Below, piece by piece: positions 45,606 to 55,336 of a stretch of 64,000 nucleotides of DNA. Source of the stretch: Bifidobacterium primatium (GTDB lineage: Bacteria > Actinomycetota > Actinomycetes > Actinomycetales > Bifidobacteriaceae); the NCBI RefSeq assembly GCF_002802875.1, contig NZ_PEBI01000004.1, positions 186,001 through 250,000 of the forward strand. The letters are read 5' to 3'. Under the pieces are notes generated by a model. It did not search any database. It worked only from the letters and a program-made list of their open reading frames with translations, and was not told the DNA's origin. Position 1 is the stretch's first letter, and each line of letters opens with the position of its first letter. The translations under genes were made by a program, and so were the position numbers.

Positions 45606-48221
45606 TCAGGCGCGCAGCTGCGCGCCGAGCTCGGCAGCCTTCTCCACGATCGCCTTGCGGATGGCCTCGCTGTCGGAGGATTCGAGCGTCTTGTCCGGGG
45701 AACGGAACGTGACGGCGAATGCCAGCGACTTCGCGCCCTCGCCCACCTGATCGCCGGTGAAGACGTCGAACAGCTCGATGGACTCGAGGCTGTCGCCGGC
45801 GGCCGCGCGAATCGCATCGCTGAGCTGCTGGGCGGTGACCTCGGCCGGCACCGTGAACGCCAGGTCCTGACGGACCGGCGGGAAGGTGGAGATCGGCCTG
45901 GCCTGCACCGGCTTGTCGTTCAGGGCCGGCAGCAGGGCGGAGAGGTTCAGCTCGAACGCGGCGGAGTGCTCCGGGAAGCCCAGGGCCTCGTTGACGTGCG
46001 GATGGAATTCGCCGACCGTGCCGACCTTCGTACCATCGGGCAGCACGACCTCGGCGAAGCGTCCGGGGTGCCAGGTGGCCGGAACGTCCTCGGCGGCGGG
46101 CTGCTTGAGCTGCAGCTTGGCGCCGAGACGGTCGGAAACGCGCATGACGGCCTCGACGGCGTCGGACCAGTCGACGTCACGCGTCTCGCCCAGCCAGCCG
46201 GAGTTCTCGGCCTTGCCGGTGAGGATGGCGGCGACGTGCTGCGGCTGCTCGGGCAGGCCGGCGTCGAGCGCGGCGAGCTGCTCGTCGGTCGGCTTGACGC
46301 CGCCGGGCAGCGCCGGGATGGCCGGGGCCTCGGGATCCCACAGGAACACATGGCCGATCTCGTACAGGCTCACGTCCATCAGGCCGCGGCGGATGTTGCG
46401 CTGCACGGTGCGGGCGAGCGTGGGCAGCAGCGAACGGCGCAGGAACGGACGGTCGCCGGCCAGCGGGTTGGCGATCTCGACGCTGACGGGCTTGATGGCC
46501 TCGGCGTCGATGGCGAACGCCTTGTAGTCGGCATCGCCGACGAACGGGTAGCTCAGCGTCTCCACGAGACCGTACTGGGCGAGCGTGTTGGCGATCCAGC
46601 GCTGACGCTGCTGTTCGAGCGTCAGACCGGTGACGCCGGTGACCGGGACCGCAGGCACGGTGACGGGGATCTCGTCGTAGCCGACCAGTCGGGCGACCTC
46701 CTCGACCAGGTCGCACGGCTCGGTGAGGTCCGGGCGCCACGTGGGCGGGGCCACGGAGAACTCGCCATTGCCGCCGCCTCCGACGTTGCAGCCGATGTCG
46801 GTGAGGATGTCGGAGATGGTGTTGGTGTCGGTGTCGAGACCGGCGACGCGGGCGACCTCGCTCACCTTGAAGCGGATGTCGGCCGGGCGCTTAGTGTTGT
46901 TCACGTCCACCGGGGTGCGCGAGCCTTCGCCGGCGCCGTAGCGGGTGAGCAGCTCGACGGCCTTCTCCACGGCCGCGGGCTGCAGCTGCGTGTCGACGCC
47001 GCGTTCGAAGCGGCGGGACGCCTCGGACGGGGTCTTGTGACGGCGGGCGGAGCGGGCGATGGACACCTGGTCGAAGTGCGCGGCCTCGATGAACAGGTCG
47101 GTGGTCTCCGAGGTGACCTCGCCGTACAGGCCGCCCATCACGCCGGCAAGCCCGAGGATGCGCGAGCCGTGCTCGCCGTTCGGCGAATCGGTGATGAGCA
47201 GGTCCTCGGGGCTGAGCTTGTGGTTCTTCTCGTCGAGGGTGGTGAGCTCCTCGCCCTCGTTGGCACGACGGACCACGACCGGACCTTCGATCTTGTTCAG
47301 GTCGTAGGCGTGCAGCGGCTGACCGAGGTCGAGCATCACGTAGTTGGTCACGTCCACGGCAAGCGAGATGGAGCGCATGCCGGCGCGGATCAGGCGGCGG
47401 CGCATCCAGTTCGGCGTCGGGGCGGCGGGGTTGAACCCGCGCACGATGCGGCCGTAGTAGCGGTCGCAGCCGACGACGCCGTGAATCGGGTTGTTGTCCT
47501 CGATGAGCACGTCCATGTCGTGCTCGGTCTGGCCGTCGATGCCCTTCGGCTCGGCGGGGGCCTTCTCGTTCAGACCGATCACCGGATCGATGTACTTGGC
47601 GCCGGTGGAGTGATGGTATTCGCGGGCCACACCGCGGTAGGAGAACGCATAGCCGCGGTCCGGCGTGATGTTGATCTCCAGCACGGGGTTGTTCATGTGC
47701 AGCAGCTCCATGGCGTCGTCACCCGGCTTGAGCGCCTCGTACTCCTCCTTGGAGAAGCCGTATTCGCGCAGCAGGATGATGCCGTTGTGGCTGTCGCCGA
47801 GGCCGAGCTCGCGCTCGGAGGCGCACATGCCGTCGGAGATGTGGCCGTAGGTCTTGCGAGGCTCGATGCGGAAGTCGCCCGGCAGCACGGCGCCCGGCAG
47901 GGTCACGACGACCTTCTCGCCGGCGGCCATGTTGGGCGCGCCGCACACGATGCCGCGCGGCACCTTGTTGCCGTTCTCGTCGACGTCGTTGTATTCGTCG
48001 CCGACGTCCACGTGGCACCAGTTGATGGTCTTGCCGTTCTTCTGCGGCTCCGGGGTGGCATCCACCACGTAGCCGACCACGATGGGTCCGGTCACCTGGG
48101 ACTGGTGGATCTCCTCCTCCTCAAGGCCGACCCTCACCAGGTCCTTGGCGAGCTGTTCGTACGTCAGGCCTTCGGGGACTTCGACATGGTCCTTGAGCCA
48201 GTCAATATCAATCATTGGCAT
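45606..48221 (-). CDS. pheT: Phenylalanyl-tRNA synthetase beta subunit
   Basis: 871 residues, longer than the roughly 800 of E. coli. It starts MPMIDIDWLKDHVEVPEG, with the EMAP-type tRNA-binding domain near residues 45-165 (VGYVVDATPEPQ, GAPNMAAGEKVVVTLPGAVL). The B3/B4 editing domain (SISLAVDVTNYVMLDLGQPLHAYDL) and B5 domain follow. The last 95 residues are the ferredoxin-like anticodon-binding domain (ISTFPPVRQDLAFTVPAEV). GGGGGAG precedes the ATG. It works as a tetramer with PheS, encoded 6 bp upstream. Confidence 0.95.
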   Translation of the reverse strand: MPMIDIDWLKDHVEVPEGLTYEQLAKDLVRVGLEEEEIHQSQVTGPIVVGYVVDATPEPQKNGKTINWCHVDVGDEYNDVDENGNKVPRGIVCGAPNMAAGEKVVVTLPGAVLPGDFRIEPRKTYGHISDGMCASERELGLGDSHNGIILLREYGFSKEEYEALKPGDDAMELLHMNNPVLEINITPDRGYAFSYRGVAREYHHSTGAKYIDPVIGLNEKAPAEPKGIDGQTEHDMDVLIEDNNPIHGVVGCDRYYGRIVRGFNPAAPTPNWMRRRLIRAGMRSISLAVDVTNYVMLDLGQPLHAYDLNKIEGPVVVRRANEGEELTTLDEKNHKLSPEDLLITDSPNGEHGSRILGLAGVMGGLYGEVTSETTDLFIEAAHFDQVSIARSARRHKTPSEASRRFERGVDTQLQPAAVEKAVELLTRYGAGEGSRTPVDVNNTKRPADIRFKVSEVARVAGLDTDTNTISDILTDIGCNVGGGGNGEFSVAPPTWRPDLTEPCDLVEEVARLVGYDEIPVTVPAVPVTGVTGLTLEQQRQRWIANTLAQYGLVETLSYPFVGDADYKAFAIDAEAIKPVSVEIANPLAGDRPFLRRSLLPTLARTVQRNIRRGLMDVSLYEIGHVFLWDPEAPAIPALPGGVKPTDEQLAALDAGLPEQPQHVAAILTGKAENSGWLGETRDVDWSDAVEAVMRVSDRLGAKLQLKQPAAEDVPATWHPGRFAEVVLPDGTKVGTVGEFHPHVNEALGFPEHSAAFELNLSALLPALNDKPVQARPISTFPPVRQDLAFTVPAEVTAQQLSDAIRAAAGDSLESIELFDVFTGDQVGEGAKSLAFAVTFRSPDKTLESSDSEAIRKAIVEKAAELGAQLRA

Positions 48222-48227
48222 GTGGAT

Positions 48228-49295
48228 TCACTCCCCCATAACAAACTGTTCGCTGAAACGCACGTCGCCCTCGACCAGATCGTGCATGTCGTTGATGTCG
48301 TGGCGCAGCAGCAGCGTGCGCTCCATGCCCACGCCGAACGCGAAGCCGGTGTAGACGTCCGGGTCGATGCCGGCGGACTTGAGCACGTTCGGGTTCACCA
48401 TGCCGCAGCCGCCCCATTCGAGCCAGCCGGCGCCGCCCTTCTTGTCGGGGAACCACAGGTCGAGCTCGGCGCTCGGCTCGGTGAACGGGAAGTAGCTCGG
48501 ACGCAGTCGGGTCTTGGCCTCGGGGCCGAACATGGCGACGGCGAGCTTGTCGAGCACGCCCTTGAGGTTCGCCATGGTCAGGTGCTTGTCGACGGCGAGC
48601 GCCTCGCACTGGTGGAAGACCGGGGTGTGCGTGGCGTCGAGCTCGTCGGTACGGAACACGCGGCCGGGGCTGGCGATGTACAGCGGCACGCCGCGGGTGA
48701 GCAGGGCGCGGACCTGGTCGGAGGAGGTCTGCGTGCGCATGACCATGTTGGAGCCGACGAATCCGGCGGCGTCCTTGGCCTGGTTGCCCTTGACGTAGAA
48801 GGTATCCTGCATCTGGCGGGCCGGGTGGTCGGGGCCGAAGTTCAGGGCGTCGAAGTCGTACCATTCGGTCTCCACCTCGGGACCGTCGGCGATCTGCCAG
48901 CCCATGGAGACGAAGAAGTCCTCGACGTCCTCGAGCAGCTTGGGCAGCGGGTGGCGGGCGCCGAGCGGGTGGCGGCGCACGGGCTGGGTCATGTCGACCG
49001 TCTCGGCGACGAGCCTGGCCTTTTCCGCGGCCTGCTTGACCTCGGCCTCCTTGGCGCCGAACGCGCGGCCGAAATCGGCACGCAGCTTGCCCATGAGCTT
49101 GCCCGCGTCCTTCTTCTGGTCCTTCGGCAGACCGCCGATGGCCTTGCTGGCCTTGGTCATCGCCGAATCAGCCCCGGCGTAGCGGGACTTCAAAGCCTTC
49201 AATTCCTCCAGTGTGGAGGCGTTCTGGATCTTTTCGATACCCTCGGCGACGTCTGCCGTCACCGCCTGGGCGTCGAAGGTTGCAATATCTGCCAC
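48228..49295 (-). CDS. pheS: Phenylalanyl-tRNA synthetase alpha subunit
   Basis: 355 residues. An N-terminal coiled coil (residues 1-90) touches the tRNA. The class II catalytic core has [31 protein letters not shown] and motif 3 [19 protein letters not shown]. The AMP/Phe pocket lies in [13 protein letters not shown]. First gene of pheST. Confidence 0.96.
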   Translation of the reverse strand: MADIATFDAQAVTADVAEGIEKIQNASTLEELKALKSRYAGADSAMTKASKAIGGLPKDQKKDAGKLMGKLRADFGRAFGAKEAEVKQAAEKARLVAETVDMTQPVRRHPLGARHPLPKLLEDVEDFFVSMGWQIADGPEVETEWYDFDALNFGPDHPARQMQDTFYVKGNQAKDAAGFVGSNMVMRTQTSSDQVRALLTRGVPLYIASPGRVFRTDELDATHTPVFHQCEALAVDKHLTMANLKGVLDKLAVAMFGPEAKTRLRPSYFPFTEPSAELDLWFPDKKGGAGWLEWGGCGMVNPNVLKSAGIDPDVYTGFAFGVGMERTLLLRHDINDMHDLVEGDVRFSEQFVMGE

Positions 49296-49369
49296 AGGGA
49301 CACCTTTCCGTTGGCAAAATTTCGCTTACACAACTGCATATCGCGTGGCATACACGCGAAACACCAATC

Positions 49370-50257
49370 TCACATTTTCCCCACATGACTAGACATAGCG
49401 AGGGAATACAGCAGCACCGCCGCACTGGTGGCGAGGTTCAGCGATTCGGCCTTGCCGTATATGGGGATGGAGACGATGCCGTCGCATCTCTCGAGGATGT
49501 CGTCGTCCAATCCGCGGGCCTCGTTTCCGAACAGGATCGAACGCGACGTGTGCGCATCGTCCTTCGGTTCGGCGGCGAGCAGCTCGGGCAGCGGCACCGG
49601 CTTCAGGTCTCCCGTGCCGCGCACGTCGGCCGCGAGCACGGATGCGTTGTGGTCGGCGTTCCACGCGAACAGTTCGTCGACGCTCGCGCGCAGCACGGGG
49701 ATATGGAACAGCGAGCCGGCGGTGGAGCGCACGACCTTGGGGCCGAGCGGGTCGACGCAGTCGTCCACGAACACCACGGCGTCGGCGCCCGCCGCGTCGG
49801 CGGTGCGGATGACCGTGCCGGCGTTGCCGGGGTCGCGCACCTGCCAGAATGCGGCGATGGTCAACGGGCCGCGCCGGCCGTCGACGTCGTTATCGCCTCC
49901 GGCGGCGAAGTCGGCGAGGCGGCCGGCCATGCCCTTCGTGGACGCCACCGCGGCGATGCCCTGGGCGTCGCCGCTGATGGCGTCCATCACGCGCTGCGTG
50001 ACGTAGTGCACATAGATGCCCCCGCATTCGTCCTTGTGGCCCATGATGTATGCGGCGATCTCGGCGGCCCTCGCGCTGACGGTGTTGCCGTCCTCGTCGA
50101 TGGCGATGTAGACGTCCTCGACGCGTTCCGGATGGAACGTCACGGCCTCGCGCACGGCCTGGGGCGCCTCCACCAGCATCCTGCCCACCTTGCGGCGGGT
50201 CTTGGCGCGCGTCAGCTCGGCGATGCGGCGGACGCGGTCGGCATTGGGATTGGTCAT
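49370..50257 (-). CDS. TrmH/SpoU-family RNA methyltransferase
   Basis: 295 residues. The N-terminal 110 residues are a substrate-binding domain (RVRRIAELTRAKTRRKVGRMLVEAPQAV). The SPOUT methyltransferase domain has the three SpoU motifs: VRDPGNAGTVIRTADAAGADAVV, ILFGNEARGLDD and IPIYGKAESLNLATSAAVLLY. It would 2'-O-methylate a ribose in 23S rRNA or tRNA; the exact site is unknown. I start at MTNPNADR, 5 nt after AAGGA. Confidence 0.9.
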   Translation of the reverse strand: MTNPNADRVRRIAELTRAKTRRKVGRMLVEAPQAVREAVTFHPERVEDVYIAIDEDGNTVSARAAEIAAYIMGHKDECGGIYVHYVTQRVMDAISGDAQGIAAVASTKGMAGRLADFAAGGDNDVDGRRGPLTIAAFWQVRDPGNAGTVIRTADAAGADAVVFVDDCVDPLGPKVVRSTAGSLFHIPVLRASVDELFAWNADHNASVLAADVRGTGDLKPVPLPELLAAEPKDDAHTSRSILFGNEARGLDDDILERCDGIVSIPIYGKAESLNLATSAAVLLYSLAMSSHVGKM

Positions 50258-50444
50258 CGTTCCTTGAGTCAATGGCATGGGTCAACTGTAACTCACGGGC
50301 GTGGGACCGTGCGGAGCGGATTCATCAACAATTCATATTGCCGTCAGATTGGCGGGGGCATGCATACGCAAACGACCGCTATTGTCGGTTCTGGTATTTC
50401 AATCCGCTCTCAATCCGCATGTTCGGGACACGAAAGGGGACGAC

Positions 50445-51311
50445 GTGGGCGTTCCGGTCGATATTCGGCAGCGCATCAGCAACATCTATTCCGCGCTTCG
50501 TCCCGCGGAGAAGTCCGTGGCCTCGTACATCCGGGACCATTATGACGAGATAGCCTCGCTCACCGTCTCCGAGCTGGCCGACGCGGCGTCGGTGAGCCAG
50601 CCGACGGTCATCCGCTTCGCCCGAAAGCTCGGGTTCAATGGCTACCGGGAGATGCGCTATGTGCTCCGGCATCCGACGGACAACGCGCAGTCGTTCGATC
50701 CGCTCGAAGGATTCGACCTGCATCCGTGGGACAGCATCGACGACGTTCCGGCGCGTGCCGCGGCCGGGGCGAAATCCATGCTGGACGACATGCTCGATTC
50801 GTTGTCGCTCAAGGAATTCCACAAGGCGGTCAACGCCCTGGGCAAGGCGCGCGTCATCGATATCTACGGCGTGGAGAACTCCATGGTCCCGGCCAACGAC
50901 CTGCTGACGAAGCTCACGTATCTCGGCCTGCAGTGCCGCATGCACACCGACGCCTACATGCAGCAGATCTCCGCCGGACATCTCACCGACGAAGACGCGG
51001 CGGTGGCGTTCTCGTACTCCGGCAGCTCCGACGATACCGTCAAGGCGCTGCGTCTGGCACGCAACCAGGGGGCGAAGACCATCGCCGTGACCAATTCGTC
51101 GGGCACGCCGCTCGCCAACTGGGCGGACATCTGTCTGTGCGCCGGGCATGGCGAGCGCACGATCTACGGCAACGCCATCTTCTCCAGGGTCTCGCACGTC
51201 GCGATCGTCGACATGCTGTACATGGGGCTCATATTGAGCAACTACACCAGGTACTCGTCCGCGCTGGACGACTCCGGACGCTACATCCGCGACCGCGTGT
51301 TCCACGGCTGA
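50445..51311 (+). CDS. RpiR/MurR-family transcriptional regulator, probable regulator of the AEP operon
   Basis: 288 residues. The N-terminal RpiR helix-turn-helix (IRQRISNIYSALRPAEKSVASYI, LADAASVSQPTVIRFARKLGF) is followed by a SIS domain (VIDIYGVENSMVPANDLLTKL, AVAFSYSGSSDDTVKALRLARNQGAKTIAVTN). SIS domains bind phosphosugars or related phosphorylated ligands, so a phosphonate or phosphate ester effector is plausible. The start is a GTG at 50445 behind AAAGGGG. It lies just upstream of, and in line with, the AEP genes but ends in its own terminator. Confidence 0.88.
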   Translation: MGVPVDIRQRISNIYSALRPAEKSVASYIRDHYDEIASLTVSELADAASVSQPTVIRFARKLGFNGYREMRYVLRHPTDNAQSFDPLEGFDLHPWDSIDDVPARAAAGAKSMLDDMLDSLSLKEFHKAVNALGKARVIDIYGVENSMVPANDLLTKLTYLGLQCRMHTDAYMQQISAGHLTDEDAAVAFSYSGSSDDTVKALRLARNQGAKTIAVTNSSGTPLANWADICLCAGHGERTIYGNAIFSRVSHVAIVDMLYMGLILSNYTRYSSALDDSGRYIRDRVFHG

Positions 51312-51325
51312 ACGGTTTTCATATC

Positions 51326-51362
51326 AAGGCCTCGGGTTCCTTGCGAATCCGAGGCCTTTTCA
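51326..51362 (+). terminator. Terminator after the RpiR gene
   Basis: AAGGCCTCGG...CCGAGGCCTT stem of about 14 bp with TTTTC, 15 nt past the stop. It separates regulator and transporter transcripts. Confidence 0.85.
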
Positions 51363-51628
51363 TATGTAATCCATTTACATAGTCAATCGAAAAACACAAG
51401 AAACTACATGCTCGACGCGTAAGTTCGTTTGCTGTTCACCTTGGTTTCCTCAAAGCTTCAGCGCAGGCCTCCCATCGCCGCCGATTTCGATGCCAGAATC
51501 GTAGAGGAAGTCGGGGAAACACCTGATCTCCATACAAATGAACATGTGTAAGTCACGAATTTTGCAGTAAAGACATACAGACCATCACACCGTGCGGAAC
51601 CGGTCAATGCTCCGTGAAAGGCAACATC
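51363..51628 (+). promoter_or_regulatory. Promoter region of the AEP transport and degradation operon
   Basis: 266 bp with no gene. A perfect palindrome ATGTAATCCATTTACAT (51364-51380) is a candidate RpiR operator, and a looser TACA...TGTA pair lies near 51533-51550. The end carries GAAAGG before the ATPase start. A long 5' leader is possible. Confidence 0.5.
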
Positions 51629-52417
51629 ATGTTGGAACTCAAGGACATCACCAAGTCGTTTGGTGACACCCATGTGCTCAACGGCATCTCACTGGCCATT
51701 GGGGACGGCCAGATCATGTCGATTCTCGGTCCTTCCGGCGGCGGCAAGACCACGCTGCTGAACATCATCCTCGGCATCTCGCAGCCGACCAGCGGACAGA
51801 TTGTCTACAACGGCGAGGACCTGACGAACGTGCCGATGGAGAAGCGCGGATTCAACATCGTGTTCCAGGACTACGCGCTGTTCCCGAACCTCAACGCCTA
51901 CGAGAACATCACGTACGGTCTGAAGAACAACCCCGGCATCTCCACCGAGAAGGAGATCAAGGAGATGATCTCGCTGCTCGGTCTCGAGGAGCATCTGACC
52001 AAGAAGATCGACGAGCTCTCCGGCGGCCAGAAGCAGCGCGTGGCCCTCGCCCGCACGCTGGTGATGAAGCCGAAGCTGCTGCTCGACGAACCGCTCTCCG
52101 CACTGGACGGCGTCATCAAGGAGTCCATCAAGTCGAAGATCAAGCAGATCGTCAACCAGTACAACCTCACCACGATCATGGTCACCCACGACCCCGAGGA
52201 GGCCTGCACGATGAGCGACAAGGTGCTGATCCTCAACCAGGGCAGGATCGCCCAGTTCGCCTCGCCTGACGACATCATCCACCATCCGGCCAGCGAGTTC
52301 GTGCGCAAGTTCATCCTCCACCAGCTGGAGGTCAAGCGCAACAACATCTACACGCTGTTCAACGAGGACGGCTCCCCCGCCGCCAAGCAGCCCGCCCTCG
52401 CCGGACAGGAGGCCTGA
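51629..52417 (+). CDS. AEP ABC transporter ATP-binding protein (PhnT-like)
   Basis: 262 residues, ABC ATPase of the ferric/polyamine/phosphonate import group. Walker A is GPSGGGKTT, signature LSGGQKQRVALA, and Walker B LLLDEPLSALDG lacks the usual preceding hydrophobic run; the H-loop is MVTHDPEEA. The C-terminal 30 residues after the core are short, without a clear regulatory domain. It precedes the fused permease gene by 2 bp. Assignment to AEP transport rests on linkage to phnW and phnX. Confidence 0.85.
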   Translation: MLELKDITKSFGDTHVLNGISLAIGDGQIMSILGPSGGGKTTLLNIILGISQPTSGQIVYNGEDLTNVPMEKRGFNIVFQDYALFPNLNAYENITYGLKNNPGISTEKEIKEMISLLGLEEHLTKKIDELSGGQKQRVALARTLVMKPKLLLDEPLSALDGVIKESIKSKIKQIVNQYNLTTIMVTHDPEEACTMSDKVLILNQGRIAQFASPDDIIHHPASEFVRKFILHQLEVKRNNIYTLFNEDGSPAAKQPALAGQEA

Positions 52418-52419
52418 GC

Positions 52420-55260
52420 ATGAGCGTCGAATCCATTCAGGCCGGCAAGCAATTGCCGAACATCGCGCCTGAGATCAAGAACCACGAACCCCGCCCGATG
52501 AAGCCGCGGCAGCCCGAGCTGACCGCCCTGCTCGTCGCCGTCACCGTCATCTTCGCCATCTTCCTGGTGGTGCCGATGATCCTCGTGCTCGCCAAGTCGT
52601 TCCAGACCGGAAGCGGCGCGGCCACCATGGAGAACTACGCGGCCATCCTCGCACGGCCCGAGTTCCTCACCTCCGTGTTCAACAGCCTCAAGGTCGCCGC
52701 GGCCGCCGCCCTCGTGGCCATGCTGCTGGCGTTCCTGCTGGCCTACGCCGTCAACTGCACGAACCTGCCGCCGAAGTTCAAGAAGGCCATCGCCCTGCTC
52801 ACGCAGGTGCCGATGCTGCTGCCGACCATCACGTACGGCTTCGCCATCATCTACTCGTTCGGCAAGGAGGGCCTGATCACCAAGCTGTTCGGCCACCAGC
52901 TGTTCGACATCTACGGGTTCAACGGCCTGCTCATCGGCTACGTCATCTACACGCTGCCGACCTGCTTCCTGCTCATCAACAACTCGTTCCAGTTCGTCGA
53001 CAAGAAGTTCATCATCGTCTCCCACATCATGGGCGACAGCCACGTCAAGACGTTCTTCATGACGACCGTGCGTCCGCTCATCGGCACGATGTGCGTGGCG
53101 TTCATCCAGAGCTTCTTCCTGAGCTTCACCGACTACGGTATTCCTACATCCGTGGGCGGCACCTACGACGTGCTGGCCATGACGCTGTTCAACCAGATGC
53201 TCGGCTCCATCCCGAACTTCAACCGCGGCGCCGTCATCGCCGTGTTCATGCTCATCCCGTCGATCATCTCCATCATCCTGATGACGATCCTCGAGAAGTA
53301 CTCGATCCGCTACTCCAAGGTCTCGCAGATCGACCTGCCGGAGGGCAGGAAGCGCGACACGTTCTGCGCCGTCGCCTCCGCGGTCGTGCTCGTGTGCGTG
53401 CTGAGCGTGTTCGCCGTGATCCTGCTCATCCCGTTCGTCGAGATGTGGCCGTTCAAGCTGAACTTCACGCTCAGCCACATCACCGGCATCTTCGCCGACT
53501 CCGAGCTGACGGCCGTGTTCACCAACTCGGTGTACGTGGCCGTGATGACCGCCATCCTCGGCTGCGTGTTCGCCTACGCCGCCGCCCTGGTGACGTCGCG
53601 CTCGAAGCTGCCGGCCGCCGCCAAGCGGTTCGTGGACTCCATCAGCTCCATCATCAACACCGTGCCGGGCATGGTGCTCGGCATCGCGTTCCTGTTCGCG
53701 TTCAGCGGCACGCCGATGCAGAACACCTTCTGGATCCTCATCATCGCGAACATGATCCACTACTTCGCCACCCCGTACCAGATGATGAAGGACTCGCTGT
53801 CGAAGATGAACGCCTCGTGGGAGACCACGGCCAAGCTCATGGGCGACAGCTGGTTCAAGACCATCGTGCGCGTGGTCACGCCGAACGCGTGGCCCACCGT
53901 GCTGCAGGTGTTCGGCTACTACTTCGTGAACGCCATGGTCACCATCTCCGCGGTGGTGTTCCTCACCGGCGCCAAGACGCAGGTCATCACCACGAAGATC
54001 TCCGCGCTCCAGCACCTCGCCAAGTTCGACGACATCTTCGCCCTGTCGCTGCTCATCCTCGTGACGAACCTCGTGGTCAAGGGCGTCATCGCCTTCGCCA
54101 CCCGCAAGAAGCCGGTGAAGGTCAAGGCCACCGAGGCCGCGGCCGCCACCGTGAAGCAGGGCGCCCGCAGGACGGCCGAGCAGGTCGCCGCCGGCAGCTT
54201 CGCGCTGCCTCCCATCAACCCGCGCTCGCGTAACCGCAACGTGGTGACGGGCATCGCCTCCGGCGTGGCCGCCGCGATCCTCGTGGCCTTCGGCTTCGGA
54301 GCCTTCTCCGGCACCGCCGCCGCCAGCCAGCAGGTCGTCATCTACACGAACGCTGATGACGAGGCCGTGGCCGCGTTCGAGCACGCGCTCGACAACAACG
54401 GCTACAAGGGCAAGTACATCATGCAGGGCTTCGGCACCTCCGAACTCGGCGGCAAGATGCTGGCCGAGGGCAGGAGCCTCGAGGCCGACATGATCACCAT
54501 GAGCTCCTACTACGTGGACTCCGCCCAGGAGCGCAACCACATGTTCCAGCCGCTCACCGACGTGAAGTCGAAGCTGCTGAACACGAACGTGAACACCAAG
54601 GCGCCGGACTACCGCCGCCCGACCACCGCCCAGGAGGGCGCGATCTTCTACAACACCGAGGCCATCAAGCAGGCGGGCGTGCCCGTGCCGACGAGCTTCA
54701 AGGACCTCGCCGACCCGAAGTACAAGGGCCTGATCTCCGTGCCCGACATGGAGGGCTCCTCCACCGGCTGGCTCATGGTGCAGGCCATCGTGGGCGCCTA
54801 CGGCACCGGCGACGAGGGCAAGCAGATCCTGACCGACATCTACAGGAACGCCGGCCCGCATCTGGAACAGTCCGGCTCCGGCCCGCTCAAGTCCGTGCGT
54901 TCGGGCGAGGTGGCCGTCGGATTCGGTCTGAGGCATCAGGCCGCGGCCGACAAGAAGAAGGGTCTGCCCATCGACTACGTGGACCCGACCGAGGGCAACT
55001 ACTCGCTGACCGAATCGGTGGCGGTGCTCGACAAGGGCTCCAAGACCAATCCGCTGGCGCAGAAGATGGCCGGGGTGATCATCGATCAGGGCCGCAAGGA
55101 ACTGCTCGAGACGTATCCGACGCCGCTCTACCAGGGCGAGAAGGAACCGGCCAACGGCTCGAAGTATCCGAAGACCTTCGACAAGCCGCTGACGGTGGAC
55201 CTGCTGCAACAGCACCAGGACTTCTCCGAGGCCTGCAAGCGCGCCGCCAAGGAGGGCTGA
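52420..55260 (+). CDS. AEP ABC transporter: two permease domains fused to a membrane-tethered substrate-binding domain
   Basis: 946 residues. Residues 35-300 and 305-580 are two permease halves, each with an EAA loop (GDSHVKTFFMTTVRPLIGTM near 205; GDSWFKTIVRVVTPNAWPTV near 474), as in PhnU/PhnV or FbpB-like proteins. After a Lys/Ala linker, a further membrane segment (about 605-628, GIASGVAAAILVAFGFGAF) leads to an iron/AEP-type periplasmic binding domain (about 632-946: VVIYTNADDEAVAAFEHAL, GAIFYNTEAIKQAGVPVPTSF, KSVRSGEVAVGFGLRHQAAA). One protein thus replaces two permeases and a lipoprotein. AEP as ligand is inferred from phnW and phnX next door. Confidence 0.88.
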   Translation: MSVESIQAGKQLPNIAPEIKNHEPRPMKPRQPELTALLVAVTVIFAIFLVVPMILVLAKSFQTGSGAATMENYAAILARPEFLTSVFNSLKVAAAAALVAMLLAFLLAYAVNCTNLPPKFKKAIALLTQVPMLLPTITYGFAIIYSFGKEGLITKLFGHQLFDIYGFNGLLIGYVIYTLPTCFLLINNSFQFVDKKFIIVSHIMGDSHVKTFFMTTVRPLIGTMCVAFIQSFFLSFTDYGIPTSVGGTYDVLAMTLFNQMLGSIPNFNRGAVIAVFMLIPSIISIILMTILEKYSIRYSKVSQIDLPEGRKRDTFCAVASAVVLVCVLSVFAVILLIPFVEMWPFKLNFTLSHITGIFADSELTAVFTNSVYVAVMTAILGCVFAYAAALVTSRSKLPAAAKRFVDSISSIINTVPGMVLGIAFLFAFSGTPMQNTFWILIIANMIHYFATPYQMMKDSLSKMNASWETTAKLMGDSWFKTIVRVVTPNAWPTVLQVFGYYFVNAMVTISAVVFLTGAKTQVITTKISALQHLAKFDDIFALSLLILVTNLVVKGVIAFATRKKPVKVKATEAAAATVKQGARRTAEQVAAGSFALPPINPRSRNRNVVTGIASGVAAAILVAFGFGAFSGTAAASQQVVIYTNADDEAVAAFEHALDNNGYKGKYIMQGFGTSELGGKMLAEGRSLEADMITMSSYYVDSAQERNHMFQPLTDVKSKLLNTNVNTKAPDYRRPTTAQEGAIFYNTEAIKQAGVPVPTSFKDLADPKYKGLISVPDMEGSSTGWLMVQAIVGAYGTGDEGKQILTDIYRNAGPHLEQSGSGPLKSVRSGEVAVGFGLRHQAAADKKKGLPIDYVDPTEGNYSLTESVAVLDKGSKTNPLAQKMAGVIIDQGRKELLETYPTPLYQGEKEPANGSKYPKTFDKPLTVDLLQQHQDFSEACKRAAKEG

Positions 55261-55336
55261 CCCTTCGAAGGCAGCCCTCCCGCACAGCCCAACCTTTCAT
55301 CCCATAATTCAACCAACCAATAGAGAAGGAACAACA

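Noticed and set aside
45429-49388. 1319-codon open frame on the plus strand opposite pheST
   Set aside because: Antisense shadow of pheT and pheS, with no domain and biased composition; both synthetase genes have complete motifs on the other strand.
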